From positions 1,478,501 to 1,542,500 of the forward strand of contig NZ_OY762614.1 of assembly GCF_963666145.1 (NCBI RefSeq): a stretch of 64,000 nucleotides of DNA. Direction: 5' to 3'. The notes beneath the pieces were generated by a model, which was not told the origin of the DNA, ran no database searches, and saw only the letters and a program-made list of their open reading frames with translations. Of the stretch, positions 44,453 to 53,383 are shown in pieces. Numbering within the stretch: position 1 is the first letter of the stretch; each line of letters starts with the position of its first letter. The DNA comes from an uncultured Desulfobacter sp. (lineage in GTDB: Bacteria; Desulfobacterota; Desulfobacteria; Desulfobacterales; Desulfobacteraceae). Made by a program: the position numbers and the translations under genes.

Positions 44453-44689
44453 CTTGGCTGTTAGCCGGTACATTTGATACATTAAATAAATGGATACACA
44501 CACTCCCTCAAGAGCCTGGAAATATAGAAAAATACTCCCCATCAATAATGGTATAAAAGCGGACTGCCAACGATTTCAAAAAGGTGAAGAATGGCAGAAG
44601 TAAGGCCCAGCGGTCTTGTTTGAGACATATGACATATCTTTTTATTGAGTCTCAAAAAATGATCGTTTGCTGAAACGGATTTTAATATT

Positions 44690-45023
44690 GTCGTTCTGAA
44701 CGGTGTATCGACTCTTTCTGCATCTTAAATTCCCGTATTAAAACCCATAGTCTTATTATGAGCTGGACGTCAAGACCGTTGAATGTTGATTTCAGGTTGG
44801 AAAGACTATCCGGCGGCAGGTTGGAAATAATAGCGGTGGCGGCTGCCGTGGGACGTGTGACTGTATGCAAGTTGAAGATCGTTTTTGCAGCAGTGCTCCA
44901 TTGATCCGGAATCCGGGATAAATCTGTGCTGGTATGATCAATGATAAATCCGGCAAAACCGGTGCTCGTGAATATGGCAACTATGAATAGTGCCGCCAGA
45001 CATTTTTAAATTTCAACGTTCAT
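44690..45023 (-). pseudogene. Frameshifted remnant of a secreted DHT...HTSHGS-type protein (SGNH-hydrolase-like)
   Basis: Three frames on the minus strand join into one protein beginning. TTG at 45016 gives LKFK, then one frame shift leads into a signal peptide (CLAALFIVAIFTSTGFAG) and FIIDHTSTDLSRIPDQW. A second shift near 44870 leads into LAYSHTSHGSR and then stops. The DHTxTDLxxIPxxW and AYxHTSHGSQ blocks are the opening of a family of secreted bacterial proteins that I know only as uncharacterised or SGNH-like. GAGGAAAGG lies in front. The rest of the gene (normally several hundred residues) is missing. Confidence 0.7.
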
Positions 45024-45094
45024 CTATTCCTTTCCTCATTTTAATCTGTTAAGCATACAGATTGTATTACTGATTAGATTAGGATTTACAAACG

Positions 45095-45733
45095 ATGTTC
45101 GACTATTCATTAAGTCATTGGGCAACATTTTTTACAGCTGCTGTGCTGTTAAACATATCTCCAGGCCCGGATATGGCTTTCATTCTCGGTCAAACTGCAA
45201 AAAGAGGGATACAGTCTGGCTTCTCAGCGATGTTTGGTATTTGGGCCGGCGCATTTATACATGTCATTTTTGCGGCGCTGGGCCTGTCTGCTATTTTGGC
45301 CTCTTCAGCTGTGGCATTTTCGACAATTAAGTGGATTGGCGCGGGGTATCTGATCTGGCTTGGAATACAATCTTTACGGTCTAAAGGAACCCGCATGTCT
45401 GTTAATTGCCAGGTCTCTCCAAAAGGTTTGATGCCGATATTCAGACAAGGTGTGCTGGTATCCGTATTAAATCCGAAAGTCGCGGTTTTCTTCCTTGCAT
45501 TTCTTCCGCAATTTGTTGAAGCCGGGGCAGGCCCCGTTAGTGCACAGTTTTTCCTCCATGGGTCTCTCATTATTTTTGTAGCAGCGTTCGTTGAGCCGCC
45601 CTTAATTCTCGTTGGTGGTAAATTGACAGGCTATCTCAATAACAACACAATAATTTCGCGTTGGATGGATCGGGGCCTTGGTGCATTGTTTGTTGGTTTA
45701 GGCATTAAATTAGCATCCAGTGACCGTTTCTAA
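45095..45733 (+). CDS. LysE/RhtB-family amino-acid exporter
   Basis: 212 residues with five or six helices. The family signature is LLNISPGPDMAFILGQTAKRG near the N-terminus, followed by GIWAGAFIHVIFAALGLSAI and IKWIGAGYLIWLGIQSLR, and NPKVAVFFLAFLPQFV in the middle. Such proteins export amino acids or related metabolites across the inner membrane. It is a single gene; the substrate cannot be inferred from the neighbours. Confidence 0.92.
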   Translation: MFDYSLSHWATFFTAAVLLNISPGPDMAFILGQTAKRGIQSGFSAMFGIWAGAFIHVIFAALGLSAILASSAVAFSTIKWIGAGYLIWLGIQSLRSKGTRMSVNCQVSPKGLMPIFRQGVLVSVLNPKVAVFFLAFLPQFVEAGAGPVSAQFFLHGSLIIFVAAFVEPPLILVGGKLTGYLNNNTIISRWMDRGLGALFVGLGIKLASSDRF

Positions 45734-45841
45734 GGCAGGCCAACGGCCCTTGATTCCGAACAGCGATACCCTGCCCGGGCGACTAATCAGGGATTTTAAG
45801 AAGAGAGTAAACAAATAATGGATATTGATGATGAGTGATCA

Positions 45842-45875
45842 AGGGCCATGGGCTGATCTGAATGCCCATGGCCCT
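45842..45875. terminator. Bidirectional terminator between lysE-type gene and nhaD
   Basis: AGGGCCATGGGC and GCCCATGGCCCT form a perfect 12-bp GC-rich stem with a 10-base loop, placed between two convergent genes and flanked by AATTC on the plus side. Confidence 0.75.
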
Positions 45876-45884
45876 AATTCTTTT

Positions 45885-47324
45885 CTACATCATCGCCCTG
45901 TTCAGCATCAGGTGACATACAATACTTAAGGCATAGCCCAGAGCGATCACCGGGGTCCATTTCAAGTGTCCCCCGAAGGTGTAGGTGCCCCGGGCCGCGC
46001 CCATGAGCGCCACGCCGGCCGCAGAGCCGATGGCCAGCATACTGCCGCCGGTACCGGCCGTCAGGGTGACCAGGAGCCACTGGCCGTGGGACATGGATGG
46101 GTCCATGGTGAGAACGGCAAACATCACCGGAATATTATCCAGAATGGCAGACAGAACGCCCACAAGGCTGTTGGCCCAGGTAGCTCCGAGATCCAGGTAC
46201 AAAAACTGTGATATCAGCGCAAGGTATCCGAACTGGGCCAATCCGCCCACACAAAGGATAATCCCATAGAAAAACAGCAGGGTATCCCATTCAGCCCTGG
46301 AAATTTTTTTCATGATGTCAAAAGAGATGACGTCATGTGAAGGGGGACACTCGGCCTCACGGGCCCCGAGAATGGGGTCGTATTTATTCGTACGGTTCTC
46401 ATGATGCTTGATATGATAGGAAAAGATCCCGAGATATCCAAGGCCCAGCATCATACCGGCGGCCGGGGGCAGATGCAGCATATTGTGGAAACATACGGCC
46501 GTCACAATGGTCGCCCCGAACAACCCCATAATAACCCAGGCCCCGTACTTCATGGAGACCGACTCATCCAGGGCCTCGGGAACATCCTTATCCACGAACA
46601 GGCTCATGATCACAGCCGGCACGAGCCAGTTGACCAGTGAAGGCACAAAGATGGCAAAAAACTCGGCAAAGACCACCTTGCCCTTTTGCCAGACCATCAG
46701 GGTGGTAATATCCCCAAACGGCGAAAACGCACCACCGGCATTGGCCGCCACAACAATGTTGATGCAGGCAAGGCTGATAAATTTTTTATTATTTCCGCCA
46801 ACGGCCATGGCCACCGCCCCCATCAGCAATGCAGTGGTCAGATTATCCGCTACCGGGGAGATGAAAAAAGCAAGAAGTCCGGTAATCCAGAAAATTTTGC
46901 GCAAAGAAAACCCCCGGGACACCAGCACCGCGCGCAGCCGCTGAAATACATTGCGCTCTTCCATGGCATTAATATAAGTCATGGCTGCCAGCAGAAACAA
47001 AAACAGTTCCGCATATTCGATCAGGCTGAGCTTGATGGCATCATGGGCGGTGTGGGTATCGCCGATACTGGAATAGGCCAGGGACACCAGTACCCAGATT
47101 ACGCCGGCGGCCAGTAGCACGGGTTTGCTCTTTCGCAAATGGATATTGTTTTCCAGGGGAACCAAAGCATACGCCACGATAAAAAAAATCACCGCAATAT
47201 ATCCATATGCAGTATTCGTCATTCCCGCGCCCGCAGCATGGGCAGCCTCAGCCTGGGCAAATCCCAGAACCGGGATTATCAGAAATCCGATCGTCATAAG
47301 TATTAATTTAACACCATCTTTCAT
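45885..47324 (-). CDS. nhaD: NhaD-type sodium:proton antiporter
   Basis: 479 residues with about 12 helices of the ion-transporter superfamily. Features typical of NhaD are FFISPVADNLTTALLMGAVA, NIVVAANAGGAFSPFGDITTLMVWQ and ILDNIPVMFAVLTMDP. It exchanges external protons for internal Na+ or Li+ at alkaline pH and fits a marine, sodium-using organism. The start at 47324 is preferred because AAGGAGG lies 8 bp upstream; another ATG two codons earlier is only 2 bp from that site. It is divergent from an NhaR-like regulator gene with about 200 bp between. Confidence 0.93.
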   Translation of the reverse strand: MKDGVKLILMTIGFLIIPVLGFAQAEAAHAAGAGMTNTAYGYIAVIFFIVAYALVPLENNIHLRKSKPVLLAAGVIWVLVSLAYSSIGDTHTAHDAIKLSLIEYAELFLFLLAAMTYINAMEERNVFQRLRAVLVSRGFSLRKIFWITGLLAFFISPVADNLTTALLMGAVAMAVGGNNKKFISLACINIVVAANAGGAFSPFGDITTLMVWQKGKVVFAEFFAIFVPSLVNWLVPAVIMSLFVDKDVPEALDESVSMKYGAWVIMGLFGATIVTAVCFHNMLHLPPAAGMMLGLGYLGIFSYHIKHHENRTNKYDPILGAREAECPPSHDVISFDIMKKISRAEWDTLLFFYGIILCVGGLAQFGYLALISQFLYLDLGATWANSLVGVLSAILDNIPVMFAVLTMDPSMSHGQWLLVTLTAGTGGSMLAIGSAAGVALMGAARGTYTFGGHLKWTPVIALGYALSIVCHLMLNRAMM

Positions 47325-47530
47325 ATACATTACCTCCTTGATTTCATTGGGGTGAACAAACGCCGCCCCCATTCTCTTCACCCCAAAACCGTGGACCTGT
47401 TTGTCGGCTTCATGATAGGATGCCCACATAGTTAAGGACCGCAGCAAAAAAAAAATAAATCATAAAGGGTACGACGTTTTCGATCAAATAGATAATATAG
47501 CGACTAATATTCGAAAAAAGCGAACGTTAC

Positions 47531-48436
47531 ATGGAATGGCTTAATTACCATCATCTATACTATTTCTGGATAGTTATGAAAGAAGGCAGTATTACTGCCG
47601 CCAGCAGCAGGCTCAGTCTTGCACAGTCAACCATCAGTGCCCAGCTGACCAAACTGGAGGAATCCTTCGGCGGCAAGCTGTTTAACCGGCAGGGACGAAA
47701 CCTGGAAGCCACGGATCTGGGGCAACTGGTGTTTCGCTATGCCGACAAGATATTTCCGCTGGGACGGGAACTGATGGATCAGATTCACAGCCGGCCGGTG
47801 GTCGGCCCGCTTTCCCTGAACGTGGGAATCGTGGATGTAGTCCCCAAACTCATGGCCAGGAAACTCATTGAACCGGCCCTGTGTATGGAAAGAACCGTTC
47901 GCCTGGCCTGCCACGAAGGCAAAGAAAAGGACCTGCTGGCAGATCTTGCCCTGCACAATCTTGACCTGGTGATCTCCGACGGACTGCCCAAACCCGGCCC
48001 CAGCGTGAAAACCTACAATCATTTTTTAGGCGAATGCGGCATCACTTTTTTTGCCGAAAAAAAGTTGGCACAAAGCCTGCCCGACACATTCCCGGATTGT
48101 CTGAACAAGGCTCCCATGGTCATGCCCATGACCATGTCGTGGCTGCGTGGTGCCCTCGACCAATGGCTTGATCGTCTGTCCATTCACCCGGTGGTGGTGG
48201 CCGAGTTTGAAGACAATGCGCTGCTCACGGTTTTCGGACAGGCCGGAGACGGTGTATTTATGTGCCCCACAATCATTGAATCAGAGATTCAAACCCAGCA
48301 TCAAGTGGAGATCATCGGCCGGTGCAACAAGATCAAGGAACGGTTTTATGCGATCTCTGTCGAACGGGTTCTCAAGCATCCGGCGGTTGTGGCCATCACC
48401 GACACCGCACGCCATTCCGTATTTTTCAGCGAGTAA
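47531..48436 (+). CDS. nhaR: LysR-family transcriptional regulator, NhaR type
   Basis: 301 residues. The N-terminal winged helix (YFWIVMKEGSITAASSRLSL, LAQSTISAQLTKLEESFGGK) is of the NhaR kind, whose members open with a WLNYHHLYYFW-like stretch as here. The effector domain follows from about residue 95. It is transcribed away from nhaD, the usual LysR arrangement, and probably activates nhaD in response to Na+. The 47325-47530 intergenic region should contain its binding site. Confidence 0.9.
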   Translation: MEWLNYHHLYYFWIVMKEGSITAASSRLSLAQSTISAQLTKLEESFGGKLFNRQGRNLEATDLGQLVFRYADKIFPLGRELMDQIHSRPVVGPLSLNVGIVDVVPKLMARKLIEPALCMERTVRLACHEGKEKDLLADLALHNLDLVISDGLPKPGPSVKTYNHFLGECGITFFAEKKLAQSLPDTFPDCLNKAPMVMPMTMSWLRGALDQWLDRLSIHPVVVAEFEDNALLTVFGQAGDGVFMCPTIIESEIQTQHQVEIIGRCNKIKERFYAISVERVLKHPAVVAITDTARHSVFFSE

Positions 48437-48920
48437 GGTTCATGGTCCAGGTATCGGTACTTTGCCGGCACCTTGATTATCTCCGTTCAGCCCGTGGCTG
48501 TTAAATTCGGATAAGTTATCGAGGCGAAACTTTTGAATCTTGAGTCGGCCTGAATTAGGTAAATATTAGCTGTTGGAATATTCGCTACCGGAGGGTATAA
48601 TTTTCAGCACTTGCACCTTGATTTTATACGGCAAAAGAATTACAAACAGAATGAAATTCATTAATTGCCCTTCGATCGAATCGGTGGTCGACAAGAAAAT
48701 CCGCGACCACCAACAGTTATGGGCGAACTTGGTCGATTATCAACATCCAGGTTCAAACGCACAAAAACGTATGAAAGCAATTCAATAAATCAATTAAAGC
48801 TTTCATATAACAGCCATGGGCTGACCCGGGTTTTCACCGTGGTTCAGCCCACAACGAAAGTTGAAAGATCTGTGCAGGTTACACAGACTTTCTTATAAAA
48901 AAATTAAAGAAAAGGAGAAG
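48437..48920. other. 484-bp region upstream of the PEP-CTERM-like gene
   Basis: It contains the second copy of the dispersed hairpin (48814-48860), a small hairpin TCTGTG/CACAGA near 48868-48886 and a TATAAAA at about 48894. A 45-codon frame at 48651-48788 (MKFINCPSIESVVDKKIRD) has no ribosome site and is not called. No other gene is visible. Confidence 0.4.
48814..48860 (+). repeat. Dispersed hairpin repeat, copy 2
   Basis: CCATGGGCTGACCCGGG, loop, GTGGTTCAGCCCACAACGAAAG. TGGGCTGA pairs with TCAGCCCA. Apart from loop changes it is the reverse complement of the element at 32090-32134. It lies upstream of the PEP-CTERM-like gene rather than directly after a called gene. Confidence 0.75.
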
Positions 48921-49562
48921 ATGAAATTGAAAAAGTCAGTTAAGATCTTGATGAGTGTTGTTGTATTTTTGTTTATTGCGTCTGCATCACAGGCCGCAAC
49001 TTTTAATTTGGACCTTTCTGAATATGGCGGAAGTGATGACCTTGATGTTTATTCGCTTGTTTTTACTGGTTTTCCTTCATTGACAGTCTATGATGATGAT
49101 ACCTTTTCAGAAAGCGGCTCAATCCCAATTTACCTGTATACGGAAAGTTCTGCAGGTTCTATACTGAGTCTGGGTACTGTAGGGTTGAGCCTTTACTTTG
49201 AAGATCTAACCGGAACCATAGCGGCGGACGACACCATCTCGTTTACCGAAGGCCAGTATGTTTACTTTAAATATGGTACTGATACCGTTGCAACATTTGA
49301 GTTGTTAGCGAATTCAGGGGGAGACGTATCAAATGCCGTGACCCAAACTTATTACCTTAACCTGATAAGTTCATCAATTATCGATAGCGATACTTCTGAT
49401 TTTGAAGCCCTGATTGTCGCATCTAATTTTTCGAATCAGTATAACAGCGAAACTACCTATTTTATGAGTGGTGAAGTATTTGCAGCAGTCCCGGTACCAC
49501 AAAGCTTACTGCTTATCAGTTCTGGTTTATGCTGTTTGGTCGGACTACGCCGTAAAGCCTAA
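48921..49562 (+). CDS. Secreted protein with PEP-CTERM-like sorting signal
   Basis: 213 residues. A signal peptide (VKILMSVVVFLFIASASQAA), an acidic, serine/threonine-rich beta-type middle part without known domain, and a C-terminal tripartite tail: VPVPQ, a hydrophobic helix (SLLLISSGLCCLVGL) and RRKA. The tail matches the VPLP variant of PEP-CTERM signals recognised by an exosortase. AAGGAGAAG precedes the ATG. No exosortase or polysaccharide locus is in the window. Likely an extracellular-matrix protein; the function is unknown. Confidence 0.82.
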   Translation: MKLKKSVKILMSVVVFLFIASASQAATFNLDLSEYGGSDDLDVYSLVFTGFPSLTVYDDDTFSESGSIPIYLYTESSAGSILSLGTVGLSLYFEDLTGTIAADDTISFTEGQYVYFKYGTDTVATFELLANSGGDVSNAVTQTYYLNLISSSIIDSDTSDFEALIVASNFSNQYNSETTYFMSGEVFAAVPVPQSLLLISSGLCCLVGLRRKA

Positions 49563-49588
49563 ATTTTTTCAATATAATAGTTGAAATT

Positions 49589-49625
49589 GAAAAGGAGCCG
49601 GATTTTTATCCGGCTCCTTTTTCTT
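49589..49625 (+). terminator. Rho-independent terminator
   Basis: AAAAGGAGCCGGAT-TTTT-ATCCGGCTCCTTTT is a perfect stem-loop followed by T residues, 30 bp after the PEP-CTERM-like gene. Confidence 0.93.
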
Positions 49626-49695
49626 TGCAGGTGAATGCGTTGATAACACCTTGATTCCCTGACACCAATATGATTTAATCCCTGGTGCTATATAC

Positions 49696-50868
49696 ATGGA
49701 GCCCCGCAGGGCCATTGATTTTGAAGACAAATTTAACGGACAAGGGGATATTTTGCCTGAGCTGACCATTGAAACCGCAGGGCAGACCACGGTAATGCTT
49801 TTCTCAGGACGGCTGGACGCCTCGGGCGTGGCCAGGATTTGGGATGCCGCAGTTAAAACGGTTAAAAAACCAGGGCAGACAAAAATCCGAATGGACCTTG
49901 TTTCCGTTGATTACATGGACATGGCCGGTGCCACCTTTATCTCCCATTTGATCCGCCTGGCAGGCCGCACGCCCACAGAACAATCTGATTTTCTCACCGG
50001 CGTCAAAAAAGAGTTTGCTCCGCTTCTGGAGCTGGCTGAAAAATCCAAAGACCAGTCATCCGTCCCCCCGTCCAAGGACTCCTACATTGAAAAAACCGGT
50101 AAAGATCTGGTGGCCTCCCTTGAAGATGCCAGGGTATTCATCACCATGGTCGGAGAGATCACGGCCGCCCTGTTTTCCTGCCTGAAAAATCCGGGCCGTG
50201 TCCGGTGGGCCGACACCTGGATGGTGGCGGAACGTTCCGGGGTGAACGCACTGCCCATTGTGGCGCTGATCTCTTTTATTGTCGGACTGGTTATGGCATT
50301 CCAGGCCGCCATTCCCATGCGCATGTTCGGCGCAGAAATATATGTGGCCAACCTCATCGGCATTGCCATGGTCAGGGAACTTGGACCGTTGATGACTGCC
50401 ATTGTCCTGGCCGGCCGCTCAGCCTCCGCCTTTGCCGCGGAAATCGGGACGATGAAGATCAACGAAGAGATTGATGCGCTCACGGTCATGGGCATGGAGC
50501 CGGTCAAATTCCTCATCGTTCCCAGGATCATTGCCGCCACCCTAATTACGCCGCTTTTAACGGTGTTCTCCAATTTTGTGGGCATCCTTGGCGGCATGGT
50601 TGTCATTGTTTCCCTTGGCTATCCGCCCATTGCCTATTACAATCAGGTGGTCGGATTTGTCTCCTGGGAGGATCTTGCCGGCGGCCTTGCCAAATGCTTT
50701 GTATTCGGTCTTCTCATTGCCGCCACCGGCTGCATCCGAGGGTATCAGACATTGAGGGGGCCTTCTGCCGTGGGCGATGCCACCACAAGGGCGGTGGTAT
50801 CCTCGATTATTTTAATTGCCGTGTTTGACGGTATTTTTTCCATCATCTTCTTTTATCTGGGCATATGA
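49696..50868 (+). CDS. mlaE: MlaE-family ABC permease with N-terminal STAS domain
   Basis: 390 residues. Residues about 20-110 form a STAS domain (VMLFSGRLDASGVARIW, VDYMDMAGATFISHLI) fused to the MlaE/YrbE permease (NALPIVALISFIVGLVMAFQ, LGPLMTAIVLAGRSASAFAA, EEIDALTVMGMEPVKFL). In other bacteria the STAS part is a separate protein (MlaB). The permease moves phospholipids between inner membrane and periplasmic carriers. The ATG at 49696 has no ribosome site, while a TTG at 49753 follows AAGGGGAT and starts just before the STAS domain, so the true start may be there. It overlaps the ATPase gene by 4 bp. Confidence 0.93.
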   Translation: MEPRRAIDFEDKFNGQGDILPELTIETAGQTTVMLFSGRLDASGVARIWDAAVKTVKKPGQTKIRMDLVSVDYMDMAGATFISHLIRLAGRTPTEQSDFLTGVKKEFAPLLELAEKSKDQSSVPPSKDSYIEKTGKDLVASLEDARVFITMVGEITAALFSCLKNPGRVRWADTWMVAERSGVNALPIVALISFIVGLVMAFQAAIPMRMFGAEIYVANLIGIAMVRELGPLMTAIVLAGRSASAFAAEIGTMKINEEIDALTVMGMEPVKFLIVPRIIAATLITPLLTVFSNFVGILGGMVVIVSLGYPPIAYYNQVVGFVSWEDLAGGLAKCFVFGLLIAATGCIRGYQTLRGPSAVGDATTRAVVSSIILIAVFDGIFSIIFFYLGI

Positions 50869-51614
50869 GCGAAACCATTATCAACGTCAGGCACCTTTTT
50901 GCTGGGTACAACAACAACGCCATCATGGAGGATCTCAACTTTGATATCCAAAGCGGTGAGGTGTTTGTTATCCTGGGCGGTTCGGGCTGCGGCAAAAGCA
51001 CGGTACTCAAACACATGATCGGCCTGGTGCCGCCGGTATCCGGCCAGGTTCTCATTCATGGCAAAGATATGGTAGCTGCCCGGGGAAAAGAGCGAAACCG
51101 ACTGCTTGCGGGTATTGGCGTGGCCTTCCAGAACGGCGCGCTGTTTGGCTCCATGACTGTTCTGGAAAATGTCATGCTACCCCTGATCGAATTTACGGAT
51201 CTTCCCCGCCAGGCCATTGAAGCCATTGCCCGGGTCAAGCTGGATCTGGTTGACATGGGGCACGCCCTCTATCTTCTGCCCGACGAATTGAGCGGCGGCA
51301 TGAAAAAAAGAGCGGCCATTGCCAGGGCCATGGCCCTTGATCCGGCCATCCTGTTTTTAGATGAACCCTCTGCCGGACTGGACCCCCTCACCTCGGCCGA
51401 ACTGGACCGCCTGATCCTGGAATTAGCAAGAGCCCTTAACATCACCTTTGTCATTGTCACCCATGAGCTTGAAAGCATCCTGACCATTTCCGACCGGGTC
51501 ATCATGCTGGGTAAAGAGAAAAAAGGCATCATTGCCCAGGGCGACCCCAAAAAGCTCAAAGCCGATCCGTCAAACCCGTATGTATATAATTTTTTTAACC
51601 GGAACCCATCATAA
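50865..51614 (+). CDS. mlaF: MlaF-type ABC transporter ATPase
   Basis: 249 residues. Walker A is LGGSGCGKSTVLKHM, the signature LSGGMKKRAAIARA and Walker B LFLDEPSAGLD, followed by the H-loop VTHE. It powers the MlaE permease. The gene starts within the mlaE stop (ATGA) and is followed 18 bp later by mlaD, so mlaE-F-D-lipoprotein is one operon. Confidence 0.96.
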   Translation: MSETIINVRHLFAGYNNNAIMEDLNFDIQSGEVFVILGGSGCGKSTVLKHMIGLVPPVSGQVLIHGKDMVAARGKERNRLLAGIGVAFQNGALFGSMTVLENVMLPLIEFTDLPRQAIEAIARVKLDLVDMGHALYLLPDELSGGMKKRAAIARAMALDPAILFLDEPSAGLDPLTSAELDRLILELARALNITFVIVTHELESILTISDRVIMLGKEKKGIIAQGDPKKLKADPSNPYVYNFFNRNPS

Positions 51615-51632
51615 TGTTTTGGAACCCGAGCC

Positions 51633-52697
51633 ATGACCCAGAAAACCAATTATTTTAAACTCGGCCTGTTTGTTATCCTGGCCTTTGCCCTGACGGCAGC
51701 CATGCTGATCGCCTTTGGTGCAGGCCAGTTTTTGAAGACCGAAACCCTGGCCGAAACCTATTTTAACGAATCGGTACAGGGCTTAAATGTCGGATCGGAA
51801 GTGAAATACAAAGGGGTAAAAATCGGTGCCGTGAAATCCATCACCACCCCCACAAAAGTTTACGATATCGCCTCAAACTATGTGCTGGTCACCTTTTCCC
51901 TGTCCGAAGACTGTTACGTGGGACAGACCGGAGAAAGCCCAAAAGAGCGCATGAAAAAGGCTGTTGACGACGGACTTTCCATCTTTTTATCATTTAACGG
52001 CCTCACCGGATCAGCATACCTGGAGACCGATTACAAAAAGAACGAACCGGATGAACTTGAAATTCCCTGGACCCCGGAAAATCTTTATGTGCCGTCCCGT
52101 CCCAGCAACATCAAACAGGTTTCCGATGCCATCACCCGGGCCATGGAAACGCTTGGGTCCATGGATTTCAAAGAGATGAAACAGGATTTTTCAGCCCTTC
52201 TCAAAAGCCTGAATATCACAAAGGTAACCGACCAGGCAGAAAGCCTGCTCAAAGAGCTCCGCCGGACCAACAAGGATCTGGCCAAACTCCTAACATCAGG
52301 CGAGCTTAAACAGATGCTGGCCGATGCCGGCGCATCCATGGCAGACCTAAAACAGATTGTTCAAACGGCGAAAGTTCCCATCCAGCAGACCCTGGCTGAT
52401 ATCAATACGGCATCGGGCAGTTTCAAGCGCATGACCACCGGGCTTGAACAAGGTTACGAAGGGAAATTAGCTGAAATGGCCGATCAAATGGATACGGTTC
52501 TGGCAAGCCTTGAAAAAACATCCCAATTACTGCAGAACATGGTCTGGACCAATGCTGACGTCATTGAAAAAACCATCGGCAACCTGGAAAATACCGCCGA
52601 CAACCTCAACCAGTTTACCCGGGAACTGCGAGATTATCCGGGCAGCATTCTCATGAACGCGCCACCCAAAACATCTACATCAGGAGAGGTGAAATAG
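51633..52697 (+). CDS. mlaD: MlaD/MCE-domain protein
   Basis: 354 residues. An N-terminal membrane helix (LGLFVILAFALTAAMLIAFG) anchors the protein; one MCE domain follows (YFNESVQGLNVGSEVKYKGV and the loop to about residue 150), then a long helical, coiled-coil-like C-terminal part (about 170-340) characteristic of larger MlaD relatives. It forms the hexameric lipid-binding ring on the periplasmic face of the MlaEF complex. It is the third gene of the operon. Confidence 0.94.
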   Translation: MTQKTNYFKLGLFVILAFALTAAMLIAFGAGQFLKTETLAETYFNESVQGLNVGSEVKYKGVKIGAVKSITTPTKVYDIASNYVLVTFSLSEDCYVGQTGESPKERMKKAVDDGLSIFLSFNGLTGSAYLETDYKKNEPDELEIPWTPENLYVPSRPSNIKQVSDAITRAMETLGSMDFKEMKQDFSALLKSLNITKVTDQAESLLKELRRTNKDLAKLLTSGELKQMLADAGASMADLKQIVQTAKVPIQQTLADINTASGSFKRMTTGLEQGYEGKLAEMADQMDTVLASLEKTSQLLQNMVWTNADVIEKTIGNLENTADNLNQFTRELRDYPGSILMNAPPKTSTSGEVK

Positions 52698-52703
52698 TTT
52701 GCC

Positions 52704-53363
52704 ATGAAGCGTCTCCAGCCTTTAACCCGTTTGTCCATTTTTATGATGCTCACCTTCATGTTGACTGCAACGGCCTTTTTGACCGGATGCGGGATTAAAA
52801 ATGACTACACCAAAAAACAAATGTTCAGACTCTATGCCGACGGCAACGCCCCTGCCAATGAAAGTAATCGGTCAGCAGGCGTTCCGCTGGTGGTCAAACG
52901 CCTGGACATTGCCCCGGAATTCAGCGGCGCGGGATTTGTCTACCGATTGGGTCAAAGCAGATTCACCCAGGATTATTATAATAATTACATGACGTCACCG
53001 GACCGCATGATCAGTGATGTGATGTTTGAAGCCCTGGTCCAATCCCCCCAATTTGCCCCGGCTCCCAGCAACCGGGTTCCCGAAAACGTTTACCAGTTAT
53101 GGGGCAAAATCACGTCACTTTATTGTGACCGGCACAATGCATCCCACGTATCGGCTGTGGTGACCATGGCGCTCAACCTTGACCGGTTGAATAAAACGGG
53201 ATTTACAAAGGTATTGTCAAAAACCTATTCCCGGCAAATCCCCCTGGGCAACGATACCAGCCCCCAAGGATACGTTACGGCCCTGAACCGAGGATTAGCC
53301 GAAATTGTCAAAGATATTTTGTCGGATTACCAAAACCTGCCGATCCCGGCAGACAACCCATAG
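52704..53363 (+). CDS. ABC-type transport auxiliary lipoprotein (PqiC/LptE-like family)
   Basis: 219 residues with a lipoprotein signal (TATAFLTGCG). The mature part shows the features of the ABC_trans_aux/PqiC family: YRLGQSRFTQDYYNNYMTSP, MISDVMFEALVQS and a late YVTALNRGLAEIVKDIL helix. Such lipoproteins accompany MCE systems and are thought to link them to the outer membrane. It lies 6 bp after mlaD and 20 bp before hisA. Confidence 0.88.
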   Translation: MKRLQPLTRLSIFMMLTFMLTATAFLTGCGIKNDYTKKQMFRLYADGNAPANESNRSAGVPLVVKRLDIAPEFSGAGFVYRLGQSRFTQDYYNNYMTSPDRMISDVMFEALVQSPQFAPAPSNRVPENVYQLWGKITSLYCDRHNASHVSAVVTMALNLDRLNKTGFTKVLSKTYSRQIPLGNDTSPQGYVTALNRGLAEIVKDILSDYQNLPIPADNP

Positions 53364-53383
53364 TTGTTTAGGACGTAGTTTAT

